Shown: positions 53,547 through 63,501, counted from the first letter of the stretch. The stretch is 64,000 bases of DNA from Candidatus Thiodiazotropha endoloripes (GCF_001708965.1 NZ_LVJW01000006.1:1591970-1655969), one strand, 5' to 3'. The notes: generated from the letters alone by a model not told the origin. Program-made: numbers and translations.

Positions 53547-55532
53547 CTAATTGACAAACAGTAACAAAGTACCCAGAGCAGAATCTGAATAGTGGCTTAG
53601 TCCGTCAGCTGATTTCTGATCATTCAGAAATCGGGATCTCGCCAGTTGGAAATCCGCTTCTGTTCTGGGAACCACCAGTATACCGAAAGAGATATCGGCC
53701 TGTTGACTCGATACATTTCCCACATACAGCGGCTTGTCTGGGGAGTCGATAGAAATCGGGGTGCTCCATAAGCGCATCACCAAACGTCTGTCGCTGGCAA
53801 GGTTTTTCACCATCACCAACACCTCATGTCTGGCATCGTGTACATGGGGCAGCAGCGGAAGTCCGGTGAGCGGAGTGCTGGGGGAGAGGAGTTTTAACGC
53901 GTTGCTCCAGTCGAGCATTTCAGCTGATTGCCAGCCCTGGCGCTGAAGCTGTTGCTGCATGATCTGCAGATCACCGGCATATTGCAGATTCAACGGATGG
54001 TTGCCTTCACCCCGTATGTCGTGCCGGTGGGTCGGGATATCCAGCTGGCCTGATAGCCAGAGTTGTTGAGATACCGTCTGATTCGTTGTGGCTTGTTGCT
54101 GATAGGGTTTCAGCTTTTCCGGTAACTGCCATGTCTGGAAAGTGAGGTAGAGGGCCAGGGTTGTCAAGCTGGCGACAACAATCGCGATGTGGCGGGACTC
54201 CACGCTCACATGGCGGGCATAGGCGATACCAAGCAGGGCAAGCCAGGCCAGTCCCAGGGTTATGCTGCCGAAGACGTCGGTTATCCAGTGAACCCCCAGA
54301 TAGAGTCTTGACAGGGCAACCGCACCAACCAGGGCGGCGGCGATGCTGTAGGGCAGCCAGCGCCAGTCGTGACTCAATCCTCTGGCAACCATGATCGAGA
54401 GAAAGCCATACAGTGTGACACTGCGTAACACATGGGCGCTGGGAAACGACCAGGGCCCCAGGGTTGAAGGGGCGGATTCCGGCCTGGGGATTTGCAACCC
54501 GTACTTCAGCAGCAGCGGTGCAAGCATGCCGAAGCCGATGGCGGCGAGCAGGTAATTGAGGGTGCGGTAGTGTCCTTGCAGGATCAACAGGATGGCTGAC
54601 ACAACACCAATAATGATGATGGTGGAGAGGTCTCCCAGGCTGGTCAGCAGGTAGAGAAACTGATCGCCCCAGGGGGTACGCAGACTCTGCAGACCGTTGT
54701 GGATGATCTCATTGGCGGATTGCATCAGTGTGCCGCCGACCATCGCACCGAGCAGTAACATGAACAGCAGTGCGGCCAGCAACAGCAAGGTCGCGAGAAA
54801 GGCCAGGCCTTTGGCTTCAGGGTGATTGGGATCTGCTAATGCTGCAGAGATTGAGCGGAATCCCCGGTGGCGCTGTCCCCAGTCGAAACCCCACTGGACG
54901 ATATCCCTGGCATGGGGCTGCAGCAGGCGGAACAGGGTGTGAGCCAGCTTGAAAAGCCCCCAGGCCAACACCAGCATCAGCAACAGCAGAATCACCAGCC
55001 GGAAGGTAACCTCGGAGGCGAGTTCAAGGGAGGCGCCGAAAACAATTCCAGGCAGCAGATAGGCTGGCGCCCAGACCAGTGCCGAGCTGAGATTGGCGAG
55101 CAGAAAGCGCATCGGCGACATGCCCATCATCCCCGCAACCAGCGGAATGATCGCTCTAACCGGCCCGAAGAAGCGCCCAATGGCAACGCTCTTGCCGCCA
55201 TACTTCTCGAAGAATCTGATGCCTCGGTGGAGGGTTTCGGGGTGTCGGCTGAACGGCCATATCTGCCGCAGGCCATCCTGGTAGTGTCGGCCGAGCCAGA
55301 AACTGAGACTGTCACCGGCGACTGCACCAGCCACCGCCCACCAGAAAACCGGCCAAAACTGCAGCGTGCCGGTCGCGATGAGTGCGCCAAAGCCGAACAT
55401 GGCGATCACGCCGGGGACCAGCAGGCCGACGATGGCCACAGATTCCGAAAAGGCCACTAAAAAAACCGTCAGGCCGGCCCAAAAGGGATTCTCAGCGATC
55501 CAGGCCAGCAGGGTGCTGAACAGCTCACCCAT
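53547..55532 (-). CDS. DedA-PAP2 phosphatase-LssY-like fusion membrane protein
   Basis: A protein of 661 residues. An N-terminal DedA/SNARE-associated domain (about 1-200, with GLLVPGVIAMFGFGALIA and IGRFFGPVRAIIPLVAG) is followed by a PAP2 domain (about 230-440). Its acid phosphatase motifs KYGLQIPRP, PSAHVLRS (Ala for the usual Gly) and SRLYLGVHWITDV are visible. A soluble C-terminal LssY-like domain (about 470-661) follows. It is likely an inner-membrane lipid phosphatase plus lipid scramblase-like module. This three-part arrangement occurs in other Proteobacteria. Confidence 0.92.
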   Translation of the reverse strand: MGELFSTLLAWIAENPFWAGLTVFLVAFSESVAIVGLLVPGVIAMFGFGALIATGTLQFWPVFWWAVAGAVAGDSLSFWLGRHYQDGLRQIWPFSRHPETLHRGIRFFEKYGGKSVAIGRFFGPVRAIIPLVAGMMGMSPMRFLLANLSSALVWAPAYLLPGIVFGASLELASEVTFRLVILLLLMLVLAWGLFKLAHTLFRLLQPHARDIVQWGFDWGQRHRGFRSISAALADPNHPEAKGLAFLATLLLLAALLFMLLLGAMVGGTLMQSANEIIHNGLQSLRTPWGDQFLYLLTSLGDLSTIIIIGVVSAILLILQGHYRTLNYLLAAIGFGMLAPLLLKYGLQIPRPESAPSTLGPWSFPSAHVLRSVTLYGFLSIMVARGLSHDWRWLPYSIAAALVGAVALSRLYLGVHWITDVFGSITLGLAWLALLGIAYARHVSVESRHIAIVVASLTTLALYLTFQTWQLPEKLKPYQQQATTNQTVSQQLWLSGQLDIPTHRHDIRGEGNHPLNLQYAGDLQIMQQQLQRQGWQSAEMLDWSNALKLLSPSTPLTGLPLLPHVHDARHEVLVMVKNLASDRRLVMRLWSTPISIDSPDKPLYVGNVSSQQADISFGILVVPRTEADFQLARSRFLNDQKSADGLSHYSDSALGTLLLFVN

Positions 55533-55567
55533 CGCACTGCAGGTCCGGCTGGTGGTTCGGTCGCTGG

Positions 55568-55771
55568 CTATTCACTCTGCAGATGCTGTTCACGCTCCTT
55601 CTGATACTCCTGGTAACTCTGCTTTTGCTCGTCACAGGCCCGGCTGTCCAGCTGCTCCATACACTGCCGATGGCGTTGGGATTCCAGCGCCTCGTAAGTT
55701 ACCAGTTTCGCACGCTCTGTGGAGCAGCCGCCGAGCTGGATCAGGGTCAATACGAGCAGCAGACGGACCAT
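55568..55771 (-). CDS. Small lipoprotein
   Basis: A protein of 67 residues. The lipobox LGGC ends the signal sequence (Cys16). The mature part is short, helical and charged (Glu/Gln/Arg/Lys-rich), with two Cys (RHRQCMEQLDSRACDEQ) that could pair. No family was recognised. It starts 2 nt after the hemL stop and so is co-transcribed with hemL; the DedA gene follows. Confidence 0.75.
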   Translation of the reverse strand: MVRLLLVLTLIQLGGCSTERAKLVTYEALESQRHRQCMEQLDSRACDEQKQSYQEYQKEREQHLQSE

Positions 55772-55773
55772 GG

Positions 55774-57060
55774 TTATCCGGCAAGGCTTTGGAACGCGCC
55801 AGCGGCCGCCTCGATGGTAGCTTTCAGATCCTCATCAGTATGGGCCTCGGAGACGAAACCGGCCTCGAACGCGGATGGCGCCAGGTAGATACCCCGATCG
55901 AGTATGGCATGGTAAAAGGCTTTGAAACGGTTCTGGTCGCAGGCCATGGCGCCCTGGAAATCATCGACCTTTTCCTGGTCGGTGAAAAACAGGCCGAACA
56001 TCCCGCCCACGTGGTTTTCCGCCAGTGGGATACCGGCGGATTTGGCTTCCGCCATGATACCGGATACCAGCGCCTCAACCTTGGCTGAGAGACGATCATA
56101 AAATCCCGACTCAGAGATCAGTTCCAGGGTTTTCAGGCCCGCGGTCATGGCTACCGGGTTACCGGACAGGGTGCCGGCCTGATAGACCGGACCCAGCGGT
56201 GCGATCTGCTGCATGATATCGAGTCTGCCACCGAAGGCACCGACCGGCATACCGCCGCCGATGACTTTGCCAAGGGTGGTCAGGTCCGGTTTGATGCCGT
56301 ATACCGCCTGGGCGCCGCCGAGGGCTACCCGAAAGCCGGTCATCACCTCATCGAAGATCAGTACTGCGCCATATTCGTCACACACCTCCCGCAGGGTTGG
56401 CAGGAAGCCGGCTTGCGGAGGGATGCAGTTCATATTGCCGGCCACCGGTTCCACAATGATTGCAGCAATCTGCTCACCATACTGCTTGAAGGCGTCCCTC
56501 ACCTGTTCGCTGCTGTTATAGGTCAGGGTCAGGGTGTGCTCCGCCAGACTTGCGGGGACGCCGGGTGATGAGGGTTCACCCAGGGTCAGCATACCGGAGC
56601 CGGCCTTGACCAGCAGGGAGTCGGAGTGGCCGTGGTAGCAACCCTCGAATTTGACGATTTTGTCGCGGCCGGTAAATCCTCGGGCCAGGCGTATGGCGGA
56701 CATGGTGGCTTCGGTGCCTGAGCTGACCATGCGCACCAGCTCCATGCTGGGGACCAGCTCACAGACCCGGTCGGCCATCTCTGTTTCCAGCTCGGTTGGT
56801 GCGCCGAAGCTGAGCCCCTTGTTGATCACTGAGGAGACCGCTTCAATCACCTCGTGGTGGGAGTGGCCCAGAATCATCGGCCCCCAGGAACCCACGTAGT
56901 CGATGTAACGTTTTCCTTCCGGATCGTAGAGATAGGGACCTGCCGCGCAGTCGACGAATACCGGGTCTCCACCAACCCCGTTAAAGGCTCTGACCGGGGA
57001 GTTCACGCCTCCCGGGATATGTTGTTTTGCACGACCAAAGAGTTCCTCAGAACGACTCAT
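55774..57060 (-). CDS. hemL: Glutamate-1-semialdehyde 2,1-aminomutase
   Basis: A PLP-dependent enzyme of 428 residues that makes 5-aminolevulinate in the C5 tetrapyrrole pathway. It starts [26 protein letters not shown]. The PLP Lys lies in [18 protein letters not shown]. Further signatures are [49 protein letters not shown] and [11 protein letters not shown]. The 5' end overlaps the thiE 3' end by 14 nt. It supplies haem for the many cytochromes here. Confidence 0.97.
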   Translation of the reverse strand: MSRSEELFGRAKQHIPGGVNSPVRAFNGVGGDPVFVDCAAGPYLYDPEGKRYIDYVGSWGPMILGHSHHEVIEAVSSVINKGLSFGAPTELETEMADRVCELVPSMELVRMVSSGTEATMSAIRLARGFTGRDKIVKFEGCYHGHSDSLLVKAGSGMLTLGEPSSPGVPASLAEHTLTLTYNSSEQVRDAFKQYGEQIAAIIVEPVAGNMNCIPPQAGFLPTLREVCDEYGAVLIFDEVMTGFRVALGGAQAVYGIKPDLTTLGKVIGGGMPVGAFGGRLDIMQQIAPLGPVYQAGTLSGNPVAMTAGLKTLELISESGFYDRLSAKVEALVSGIMAEAKSAGIPLAENHVGGMFGLFFTDQEKVDDFQGAMACDQNRFKAFYHAILDRGIYLAPSAFEAGFVSEAHTDEDLKATIEAAAGAFQSLAG

Positions 57061-57703
57061 TATTATTCTCCTGCGGCGAAAATAGGGCACTCAGGCGACG
57101 GCTTGCTGCCTCGATATCCGGTTGTCCGAAGACAGCCTCGATGACGGCCAGCATATCGGCGCCTGCAGCGATCAGTTGGGCGCCATTCTCATGGGTAATG
57201 CCGCCGATGGCAACCAGTGGTTTGCGAATTGTCTCTCTTGCAGATGCCAACAGCTCGGGATCCGCCGATACGGCATCGGGTTTGGTCCGGGATGGAAAGA
57301 AGCGTCCGAAGGCGACGTAATCGGCACCCTTCTCTGCCGCTTCACTGGCCAGTTCCAGACGGTTGTAGCATGAGACACCGATTACCGCTGTTGGGCCAAG
57401 GCGCGCTCTGGCTTCTGACAGGGTGGCATCCTCACGTCCGAGATGGACCCCATGGGCTTTGCTGGCCAGGGCCAGTTCAATGTCATCGTTGATGATCAAC
57501 AGGGCATTGGCTCGTTCGCACAGCTTGAGAATTTCGCGAACCTGCATTTCACAGCCGGTCCGCTGCTGGCGTTTGTCTCGGTACTGGATGATCCGCGCCC
57601 CACCTGTCAGCGCCGCTTCCACCTGTTGAAGAATTCGCTCTGGTGGGCAGAGCTGGCGATCGGTAATGGCGTAGAGTCCGCGGTATCTGTCTGTTTCGCT
57701 CAT
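57047..57703 (-). CDS. thiE: Thiamine-phosphate synthase
   Basis: An enzyme of 218 residues that joins hydroxymethylpyrimidine diphosphate to the thiazole phosphate. TIM-barrel motifs: [70 protein letters not shown], and [25 protein letters not shown]. It overlaps thiD by four bases (ATGA) and hemL by 14, so the three are translated in a chain. Confidence 0.96.
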   Translation of the reverse strand: MSETDRYRGLYAITDRQLCPPERILQQVEAALTGGARIIQYRDKRQQRTGCEMQVREILKLCERANALLIINDDIELALASKAHGVHLGREDATLSEARARLGPTAVIGVSCYNRLELASEAAEKGADYVAFGRFFPSRTKPDAVSADPELLASARETIRKPLVAIGGITHENGAQLIAAGADMLAVIEAVFGQPDIEAASRRLSALFSPQENNNESF

Positions 57704-58521
57704 CGGCTGTTATTTGAAAGGGTTTCAAACCAGCGGTTTGGTATGGATTGACAGCGGCCGGTGCGATAACCCTTCTGCAGGCAGTTCCAGCTGTAGTCGA
57801 GTGCAGTCTGGGTGGCATTTTCGAGGGACTGACCACGACCGATACTGGCCGCCAGTGCAGCCGCCAGAGTGCAGCCGGATCCATGATACTCACCGGGCAG
57901 GCGGGGATATTGCCTGATCATGGTCTGCTTGTCAGCTCGATAAAGACGATTGATGACCCGGTTCGGATCACTCTCATCATGGGTTCCCGTAATCAACACC
58001 GAGCCGCAACCCAGTTGCAGCAGTATCTCTGCATGCTGATCCAGGCCGGCCGAACTGCCGCCGGCGGAGAGGCGGGCGGCTTCCACCGTATTGGGAGTGA
58101 TCAGCCGGCATAATGGCAGTAGCTCCTCACGGATCTTGTCAAGCAGTTGCTCACTGGCGAGCTCACTACCGCCACCTGCTGCCAATACCGGATCGAGGAT
58201 CACAGGGATCTGAGGAGAGGCCTTGAGCAGTCTGATTACCCCATCGGCGGCCTGGGAGCTGCCGAGCAGGCCGATCTTGATGGCTGAGACCGAACAATCA
58301 TCCAATACGGCCTTACACTGAGCTGTGAGGTGCTCTGCGGCCAATGGAATCAACTGGCTGACATTGCAGCTGTCCTGTACGGTCAGACAGGTTATAGCGG
58401 TTGCCGGATGACAGCCATTGGCGCCAATCGCTTCAATGTCCGCCTGAATGCCGGCACCTCCACCCGGGTCGTGTCCACCGATGGCCAGTACCACCGGACG
58501 ATGTTCGGTCTTGCTATGCAT
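57700..58521 (-). CDS. thiD: Hydroxymethylpyrimidine/phosphomethylpyrimidine kinase
   Basis: An enzyme of 273 residues that phosphorylates HMP and HMP-P in thiamine synthesis. Motifs are VLAIGGHDPGGGAGIQADIEA, NGCHPATAITCLTVQ, KIGLLGSSQAADGVI, VILDPVLAAGGG, LITPNTVEAARLS, and the anion-hole region GEYHGSGCTLAAALAA. ATG at 58521 is chosen over an in-frame upstream start at 58578 because residues before it do not resemble the family. Confidence 0.95.
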   Translation of the reverse strand: MHSKTEHRPVVLAIGGHDPGGGAGIQADIEAIGANGCHPATAITCLTVQDSCNVSQLIPLAAEHLTAQCKAVLDDCSVSAIKIGLLGSSQAADGVIRLLKASPQIPVILDPVLAAGGGSELASEQLLDKIREELLPLCRLITPNTVEAARLSAGGSSAGLDQHAEILLQLGCGSVLITGTHDESDPNRVINRLYRADKQTMIRQYPRLPGEYHGSGCTLAAALAASIGRGQSLENATQTALDYSWNCLQKGYRTGRCQSIPNRWFETLSNNSR

Positions 58522-58853
58522 TCGACTATTGTATCCCTTTTTTTCCAGAAACAGGCACTTATCCCGGAAGATTGCCATTTGCCCATTAGCCAGGTAGATT
58601 GCGCTCCGTTTTACGTGAATCCAGCAATTCTGAGTCAGGCTTGGCAGTTTTGCTGAAAGGCAGCCTATATATTTTATTTATCAAACTGCCCAGGGAGATT
58701 AAGGGTTTTTCCTAGGATTGATCGTGATCACTGCTAGAATCTGGTATGTGCGACATACCAAAGTACCATGCAGCTGTCTCTCAAAGAGATCAGGAAAAGA
58801 TCTCCAGGTACAAACAAGGAAGATGTAGCAAGAATAGCTGTGAGGAAGAGACT
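58522..58853. other. Divergent promoter region (thiD / DUF5063 gene)
   Basis: No gene is seen. An inverted repeat GGCAGTTT/AAACTGCC spans 58643-58690, and a hairpin GGTATGT-GCG-ACATACC lies at 58743-58759. No TPP riboswitch hallmark (CTGAGA...ACCTGA) was found in front of thiD. Confidence 0.5.
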
Positions 58854-59330
58854 ATGAGTCCAAATATACAAAAACTCGAAACGTTGGCTAGGCGATATTG
58901 TGAGTTGGTCGAATCGTTGAATGACGGCAATACTGAATGGTTACAGGAGGTAGCCGGTCTATTACCCCGTCTGCATGAGGCGGTGAACGCGTTGAATCTG
59001 CCAACACCCCGAAACACCCACTATACGGCTGCCGATCTGGATGCCCGGTTTGAACTCTACACATTCCTAAGAACCCTGTTGGGAGAGAGAGACGGCTATT
59101 GGATGGAATTTGACGTGGCCGGTGACGGGCAGAGCATGAGTGGCAGTCTGGCCGATGATCTGACCGATATCTACTGTGAGCTCAAGAGCGGACTGAATCT
59201 GCTCGATGGTGAGCCGGAACAGGCGGTTGAGGGATGGCATAAGGGTTTTCACCTGCACTGGGGGCAGCACCTGTTGGACGCGGAGCGTCATCTGTTTGAG
59301 TTGAACGCAAGAAACCAGCTTGCGATGTAG
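58854..59330 (+). CDS. DUF5063 family protein
   Basis: A cytoplasmic protein of 158 residues of a helical family. Features are IQKLETLARRYCELVESL at the start, ELYTFLRTLLGERDGYWMEFD in the middle, and ADDLTDIYCELKSGLNLL with FHLHWGQHLLDAERHL near the end, matching DUF5063. The function is unknown. ATG at 58854 follows GAGGAAGAG; an in-frame upstream ATG at 58746 lies in a hairpin region and is less likely. Confidence 0.75.
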   Translation: MSPNIQKLETLARRYCELVESLNDGNTEWLQEVAGLLPRLHEAVNALNLPTPRNTHYTAADLDARFELYTFLRTLLGERDGYWMEFDVAGDGQSMSGSLADDLTDIYCELKSGLNLLDGEPEQAVEGWHKGFHLHWGQHLLDAERHLFELNARNQLAM

Positions 59331-59440
59331 ATCTGCGCCAGGCCGGTAAAAACCAACTTATATTCTAAGTTAATTAGCAATGGAGCTGGTTTTCTTGGTA
59401 ATATGCTCCCTATACAGACCGAATTTCCAGGAGATATGGC

Positions 59441-59809
59441 ATGAGTTCAAATGCCCTGACAGAGAGTGATTTGACCCTGACCGGAACGGCTCAGAGCAAA
59501 ATGGGTGAGCTTTTTCAACAGGTTGACGACAATATTCAGGGAGTGCGCGTATTTGCTACCCCGGGTGGCTGCAGCGGAATCAGCTTCGGCATGACTTTCA
59601 GCGATGAGATCAACGACAATGACGGAGTATTGGATTGTGATGGTTTCAAAGTCATCGTCGATGACGGCACCATGCAGTACCTGAAGGGTGTTGAGATCGA
59701 TTTTGTCGATCAGGGCGATGGCAATGCCAGCTTCGTATTCAACAATCTGCAGCCAGTTGGCGGTGGTTGTGGCACCTGTGGTTCATCCAGTGGCGGTGGC
59801 TGCGGCTAA
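59441..59809 (+). CDS. A-type Fe-S carrier-like protein (HesB/IscA family, atypical C-terminus)
   Basis: A protein of 122 residues. The HesB fold starts with LTLTGTAQSKMGELFQ; the first conserved Cys is in TPGGCSGISFGM (Cys44). IscA/ErpA proteins end CGCGxSF; here the end is GGGCGTCGSSSGGGCG, so the Cys pair is CxxC (Cys110 and Cys113) plus a last Cys121, and the body also carries Cys66. Fe-S or iron binding is likely but the geometry differs. AGGAGA precedes the ATG. A strong terminator follows, so it is monocistronic. Confidence 0.85.
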   Translation: MSSNALTESDLTLTGTAQSKMGELFQQVDDNIQGVRVFATPGGCSGISFGMTFSDEINDNDGVLDCDGFKVIVDDGTMQYLKGVEIDFVDQGDGNASFVFNNLQPVGGGCGTCGSSSGGGCG

Positions 59810-59829
59810 ACCGCACTGGATTTTATGAA

Positions 59830-59870
59830 AATACCGCGCCCGGATGAGCATCCGGGCGCGGTATTTTTTT
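59830..59870 (+). terminator. Rho-independent terminator
   Basis: AATACCGCGCCCGGATG and CATCCGGGCGCGGTATT form a 17-bp perfect stem with a two-base loop, followed by six or more T residues. It ends the A-type protein transcript. Confidence 0.95.
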
Positions 59871-60013
59871 GCCCCATTTCCGGCCCCGCTGGTATGCTTG
59901 CTCTGTTTTTAATGGTGTAATCAGGCAGAATTGATACAACAGACAATTACATCTTGCTCAATTAAATCAATGAGTAATTGGCTGCCAAAGGCTTTTTGCC
60001 TGATATTCCAGTT

Positions 60014-60160
60014 ATGATTAATCGTGTAACCCAGTTGCCCATGATCGGGGCTGCGGATCGTCTCTCGATCCTGTCAGGGCTTGCAGTGAGCGGTGTTGCC
60101 TTCTCAAAGGCCGCAACGTCGGACAAGGGCATACTTGAAGCCCATATCGATCTGAATTAA
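60014..60160 (+). CDS. Possible small protein (48 residues)
   Basis: An open frame from ATG at 60014 starts MINRVTQLPMIGAADRLSIL and ends DKGILEAHIDLN. It has a Ser/Ala-rich weakly hydrophobic middle and no clear ribosome site. It may be a real small protein or a chance frame in the gap between the terminator and the FAD oxidoreductase gene. Confidence 0.25.
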   Translation: MINRVTQLPMIGAADRLSILSGLAVSGVAFSKAATSDKGILEAHIDLN

Positions 60161-60246
60161 AGACAGGCCCTGTATGGCTGAAAGTAAACATTTGATCGCC
60201 GGGTTACTGAGGTGCCGGGTGGCATAACCGAGGTAAGTGTGGAGTC

Positions 60247-61446
60247 ATGAAACCTGGAGCAGTCGATCTGTTGATCATCGGGGCCGGTATTGGTGGTTTG
60301 GGTCTGGCACAGATGGCCAGAAGATATGGCTTGAAATCCTTGGTTCTGGAAGCCGGCAGCCATATCGGCGGGGCGATAAACTCACACTATTTTCAAACCG
60401 AGGATGGTGATTACTGGGCAGAGCTGGGTGGACACACCTGCTACAACAGCTATGGCAATCTGCTTCAGCTGTTGGAAGAGGCGGGCCAGTTGGACAGTCT
60501 GGTACCCAAGCTCAAATTGCCCTACCGCATGCTGGTGGGGGATCGTCTCCATTCGATTCCCTCTCAGCTCAATCTCTTTGAGCTGCTCGGGGTTCTGCCC
60601 CGTCTGTGGGTAAGTCATAAGGCCGGTAAATCCGTAAAGGACTATTTCGGAGGTATCATCGGCAGTCGCAACTATCGCCAGGTGCTTGGCCCGGCGCTGG
60701 ATGCTGTGGTCTGTCAACCGTCCAGTGATTTTCCGGCGGAATCCCTGTTTCGTAAAAAACCGAGACGCAAAGAGGTGATCCGCAGCTATACGGGGGCCAG
60801 TGGCCTACAGTCCTTCATCGATGCCGTATCATCGGGACTCGAAATTCGTACCCAATCCCCTGTAACCCGGATCGAAAGAATGAGTGATCGCTATCTGGTT
60901 GAGGTGGAGGGCGGTGAGCCGGTACAGGCTGATCGATTGGCATTGGCTGTCGCACCGGATATCGCCTCCGGTTTATTGGCCGCACTGATGCCTGAGCTCG
61001 CCTGCCATCTGGCCGAGATCGAGATGGCTGAGATCGACAGTCAGGCCGTACTGATCAAATCCGACTCGTTTGAGCTCGAACCGCTGGCCGGGATCATCGC
61101 CCAACAGGATGATTTCTACTCAGTGGTTTCCAGGGATCCGGTGCCGGATGACAACTATCGTGCCTTTACATTTCATTTCAAACCCGATGCTCTGGATGAA
61201 GTGGGACGCCTTGGCTGCATTGCCCGGGTGCTGGGGATCGAACCGGCTGACATCATCGAGAGTGCCAGCTACCGTAATCGCCTGCCTTCGCTTCGCTTGG
61301 GCCACTACGAGCGAATCAGTTTGATCGATCAGCAGCTGAAAGGGCATACCCTGGCTTTGACCGGCAACTGGTTTAGTGGCGTGTCGATTGAAGACACTCT
61401 GATCCGCTCGAACGACGAGTGTCAGAGACTCTGTAAAAACTATTGA
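60247..61446 (+). CDS. FAD-dependent oxidoreductase (protoporphyrinogen oxidase/amine oxidase-like)
   Basis: A protein of 399 residues with the FAD Rossmann motif LLIIGAGIGGLGLAQMARR and VLEAGSHIGG, then ELGGHTCYN. The C-terminal FAD motif is TGNWFSGVSIEDTL. The body resembles the NAD(P)/FAD-binding flavin amine oxidase and HemG/HemY-type proteins. The actual substrate is not clear. GGAG precedes the ATG. Tetrapyrrole relevance would be suggested only by hemL 4 kb away. It converges with the DUF4126 gene. Confidence 0.85.
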   Translation: MKPGAVDLLIIGAGIGGLGLAQMARRYGLKSLVLEAGSHIGGAINSHYFQTEDGDYWAELGGHTCYNSYGNLLQLLEEAGQLDSLVPKLKLPYRMLVGDRLHSIPSQLNLFELLGVLPRLWVSHKAGKSVKDYFGGIIGSRNYRQVLGPALDAVVCQPSSDFPAESLFRKKPRRKEVIRSYTGASGLQSFIDAVSSGLEIRTQSPVTRIERMSDRYLVEVEGGEPVQADRLALAVAPDIASGLLAALMPELACHLAEIEMAEIDSQAVLIKSDSFELEPLAGIIAQQDDFYSVVSRDPVPDDNYRAFTFHFKPDALDEVGRLGCIARVLGIEPADIIESASYRNRLPSLRLGHYERISLIDQQLKGHTLALTGNWFSGVSIEDTLIRSNDECQRLCKNY

Positions 61447-61454
61447 GGCTGAGC

Positions 61455-62153
61455 CTACTTATGGCTACCGTTATCGGCGCTGCTGGCCGCATGGAACAGG
61501 GATTTCAGGGTTTCTGAGCGGCCTTCGGTCATATTCGTCTGAGTGCTTTTCTCTGTCCCATTGAAGAAAGCGCTGATCCGTTGGTAGAGGCTCTTCAAGG
61601 CGCGCCACAACTTGGGCATCAGCCAGATCAACAGGGCGACGAAAACGATGAACATCGCCAGGAATGCCAGCGGATAGTTGAGTGCCGCCCAGAGTGCACC
61701 GATCACAGCCAGGTCTTCTGCAATCGAAGCGGTCCAGTTGGTGACCGGTTCAGGTGAGGTATTGATCAGCAGTCTTGAGCCGGACTTGGTGAAGTGACTG
61801 CCTGCGGCAACGGTTCCACCTACCAGGGCGGCGGCCAGTTCTGCGCTCTGGCTGACATCGATACCACTGGCAGCGCCGGCTGCCAGCAGGGCGCCGGCAG
61901 GGATGCGGATGAAGGTATGGATGGCATCCCAGCCACTGTCCACACCAGGAGTCTTGTCGGCAAAAAACTCGATGAAATACATCATCCCCGCCACACCCAG
62001 AACCAGCGGGTCACTGAGAGCTTCCAGTCCGGGAGGCAGCACAACATGCCCAGTCAGGCTGAGGTAGCCCAGGACAAGGATGGCTGCATACAGATTGATG
62101 CCGGCTGCCCAGCTGGCACCAAGCACGAGTGCCAGGGTGTCGATGGTTTCCAT
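61455..62153 (-). CDS. DUF4126 family membrane protein
   Basis: An inner-membrane protein of 232 residues with five to six hydrophobic helices. Signatures: LGASWAAGINLYAAIL, GVAGMMYFIEFFADKTPGVDSGWD and GAASGIDVSQSAELAAALVGG-rich segments. The C-terminal 40 residues are soluble and charged. The family's function is not known. ATG at 62153 is chosen because the longer open frame (to 62213) runs into the palindrome. It converges with the FAD gene. Confidence 0.88.
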   Translation of the reverse strand: METIDTLALVLGASWAAGINLYAAILVLGYLSLTGHVVLPPGLEALSDPLVLGVAGMMYFIEFFADKTPGVDSGWDAIHTFIRIPAGALLAAGAASGIDVSQSAELAAALVGGTVAAGSHFTKSGSRLLINTSPEPVTNWTASIAEDLAVIGALWAALNYPLAFLAMFIVFVALLIWLMPKLWRALKSLYQRISAFFNGTEKSTQTNMTEGRSETLKSLFHAASSADNGSHK

Positions 62154-62179
62154 AACTCGATAATCTCGGTCGTTGCGTA

Positions 62180-62238
62180 CTAGGGGCCTGTTAACACGAA
62201 TCCAATCGGCCAATTGGATTCGTGTTAACAGGCCCTAG
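62180..62238. repeat. Long near-perfect palindrome between divergent genes
   Basis: The left arm (62180-62206) and right arm (62213-62238) are complementary over 26 bp with one extra G in the left arm and a six-base loop, CGGCCA. The right arm contains TGTTAACAGGCCCTA, which also occurs at 9321-9335 upstream of the c5-type cytochrome gene. It lies between the divergent starts of the DUF4126 and argC genes. Confidence 0.95.
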
Positions 62239-62466
62239 ATATAATGTGATACCTAATGGTGTGATTTTCCACACCCGGGTGGCGTTTTGTACATCGTTTT
62301 CACCCCAAGTTCACAAATGTTTAGGATTTTGCCCCGCTTTACTTTTTCTTTGTTTACTCAGAGCTTATGATTGCGCTTCTGGTAATCAACTATCCTGTTG
62401 AGTCAGGATGCGGATATTCAACTGATTGTGTTTTTAGCCGGATGATTTCGGTTTCTAGGTAAGAGT

Positions 62467-63498
62467 ATGATTAAAGTAGGAATAATTGGCGGAACAGGCT
62501 ATACCGGCGTGGAGCTTCTCAGGCTGCTGAGCGCCCATCCACAGGCGCAACTGAAAGTTATTACCTCCCGCTCGGAAGCGGGACGTGCGGTCGCTGATCT
62601 GTTCCCCAATCTGCGTGGTCATACCGAACTGGCCTATGTGGAACCGGATCCGGCCTATTTCGACGAGTGCGATCTGGTGTTTTTCGCGACCCCGAACGGG
62701 GTGGCTATGAAACAGGTACCTGAGCTGTTGCAGCGGGGAATCCGGATTATCGATCTGGCCGCGGATTTTCGAATCAAGGATCAGCCGACATGGGAGCACT
62801 GGTACGGAATGTCCCATGCCTGCCCGGAGCAGCTGGAATCGGCGGTCTATGGCCTGCCTGAGTTACATCGGGAGGCGATCAGATCCGCCTCGCTGGTAGC
62901 CAATCCCGGATGCTACCCGACCGCTGTGCTATTGGGCTTTCTGCCACTCATTGAGAATGGCTTGGTGGATATCGATCATCTGATTGCTGATGCCAAATCA
63001 GGCGTGAGCGGTGCCGGCCGTACAGCCAATGTGGGGACCCTGATGGGTGAGGTGGGGGAGAGCTTCAAAGCCTATGCCATTCCCGGTCATCGGCATCAAC
63101 CCGAGATCAGTCAGACGCTGAAGCAACTGGCCGACAAGCCCGTTCAGTTCACCTTTGTGCCCCATTTGGTGCCGATGATCCGGGGTATCGAAGCCACCCT
63201 GTATGCCCGCCTCAAAGTGACGGAGACCGATCTGCAGGCGCTCTACGAGAGCCGTTATGCCGACGAGCCGTTCGTGGATGTGCTGCAGGCTGGATCTCAT
63301 CCGGAGACCCGCAGTGTACGTGGTTCGAATCACTGTCGAATCGCCATCCATCGTCCGCTGGATGGGGAGGTGGTGGTGGTCAGCTCGGTGATTGACAATC
63401 TGGTCAAGGGAGCCGCCGGACAAGCTGTTCAGAATATGAACCTGATGTTCGGTTTGGCGGAAAACTGTGGATTGGAACAGGTAGCCCTGCTGCCCTAA
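62467..63498 (+). CDS. argC: N-acetyl-gamma-glutamyl-phosphate reductase
   Basis: An enzyme of 343 residues for the third step of arginine synthesis, NADPH-dependent. Motifs: [16 protein letters not shown] (NADP binding), [11 protein letters not shown], the catalytic Cys in [25 protein letters not shown] and [11 protein letters not shown] with the catalytic His. It is the first gene of a two-gene plus-strand unit whose second member runs off the window. Confidence 0.97.
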   Translation: MIKVGIIGGTGYTGVELLRLLSAHPQAQLKVITSRSEAGRAVADLFPNLRGHTELAYVEPDPAYFDECDLVFFATPNGVAMKQVPELLQRGIRIIDLAADFRIKDQPTWEHWYGMSHACPEQLESAVYGLPELHREAIRSASLVANPGCYPTAVLLGFLPLIENGLVDIDHLIADAKSGVSGAGRTANVGTLMGEVGESFKAYAIPGHRHQPEISQTLKQLADKPVQFTFVPHLVPMIRGIEATLYARLKVTETDLQALYESRYADEPFVDVLQAGSHPETRSVRGSNHCRIAIHRPLDGEVVVVSSVIDNLVKGAAGQAVQNMNLMFGLAENCGLEQVALLP

Positions 63499-63501
63499 AC
63501 A

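Noticed and set aside
58522-58853. TPP riboswitch before thiD
   Set aside because: The conserved TPP-binding stretches are absent on either strand.
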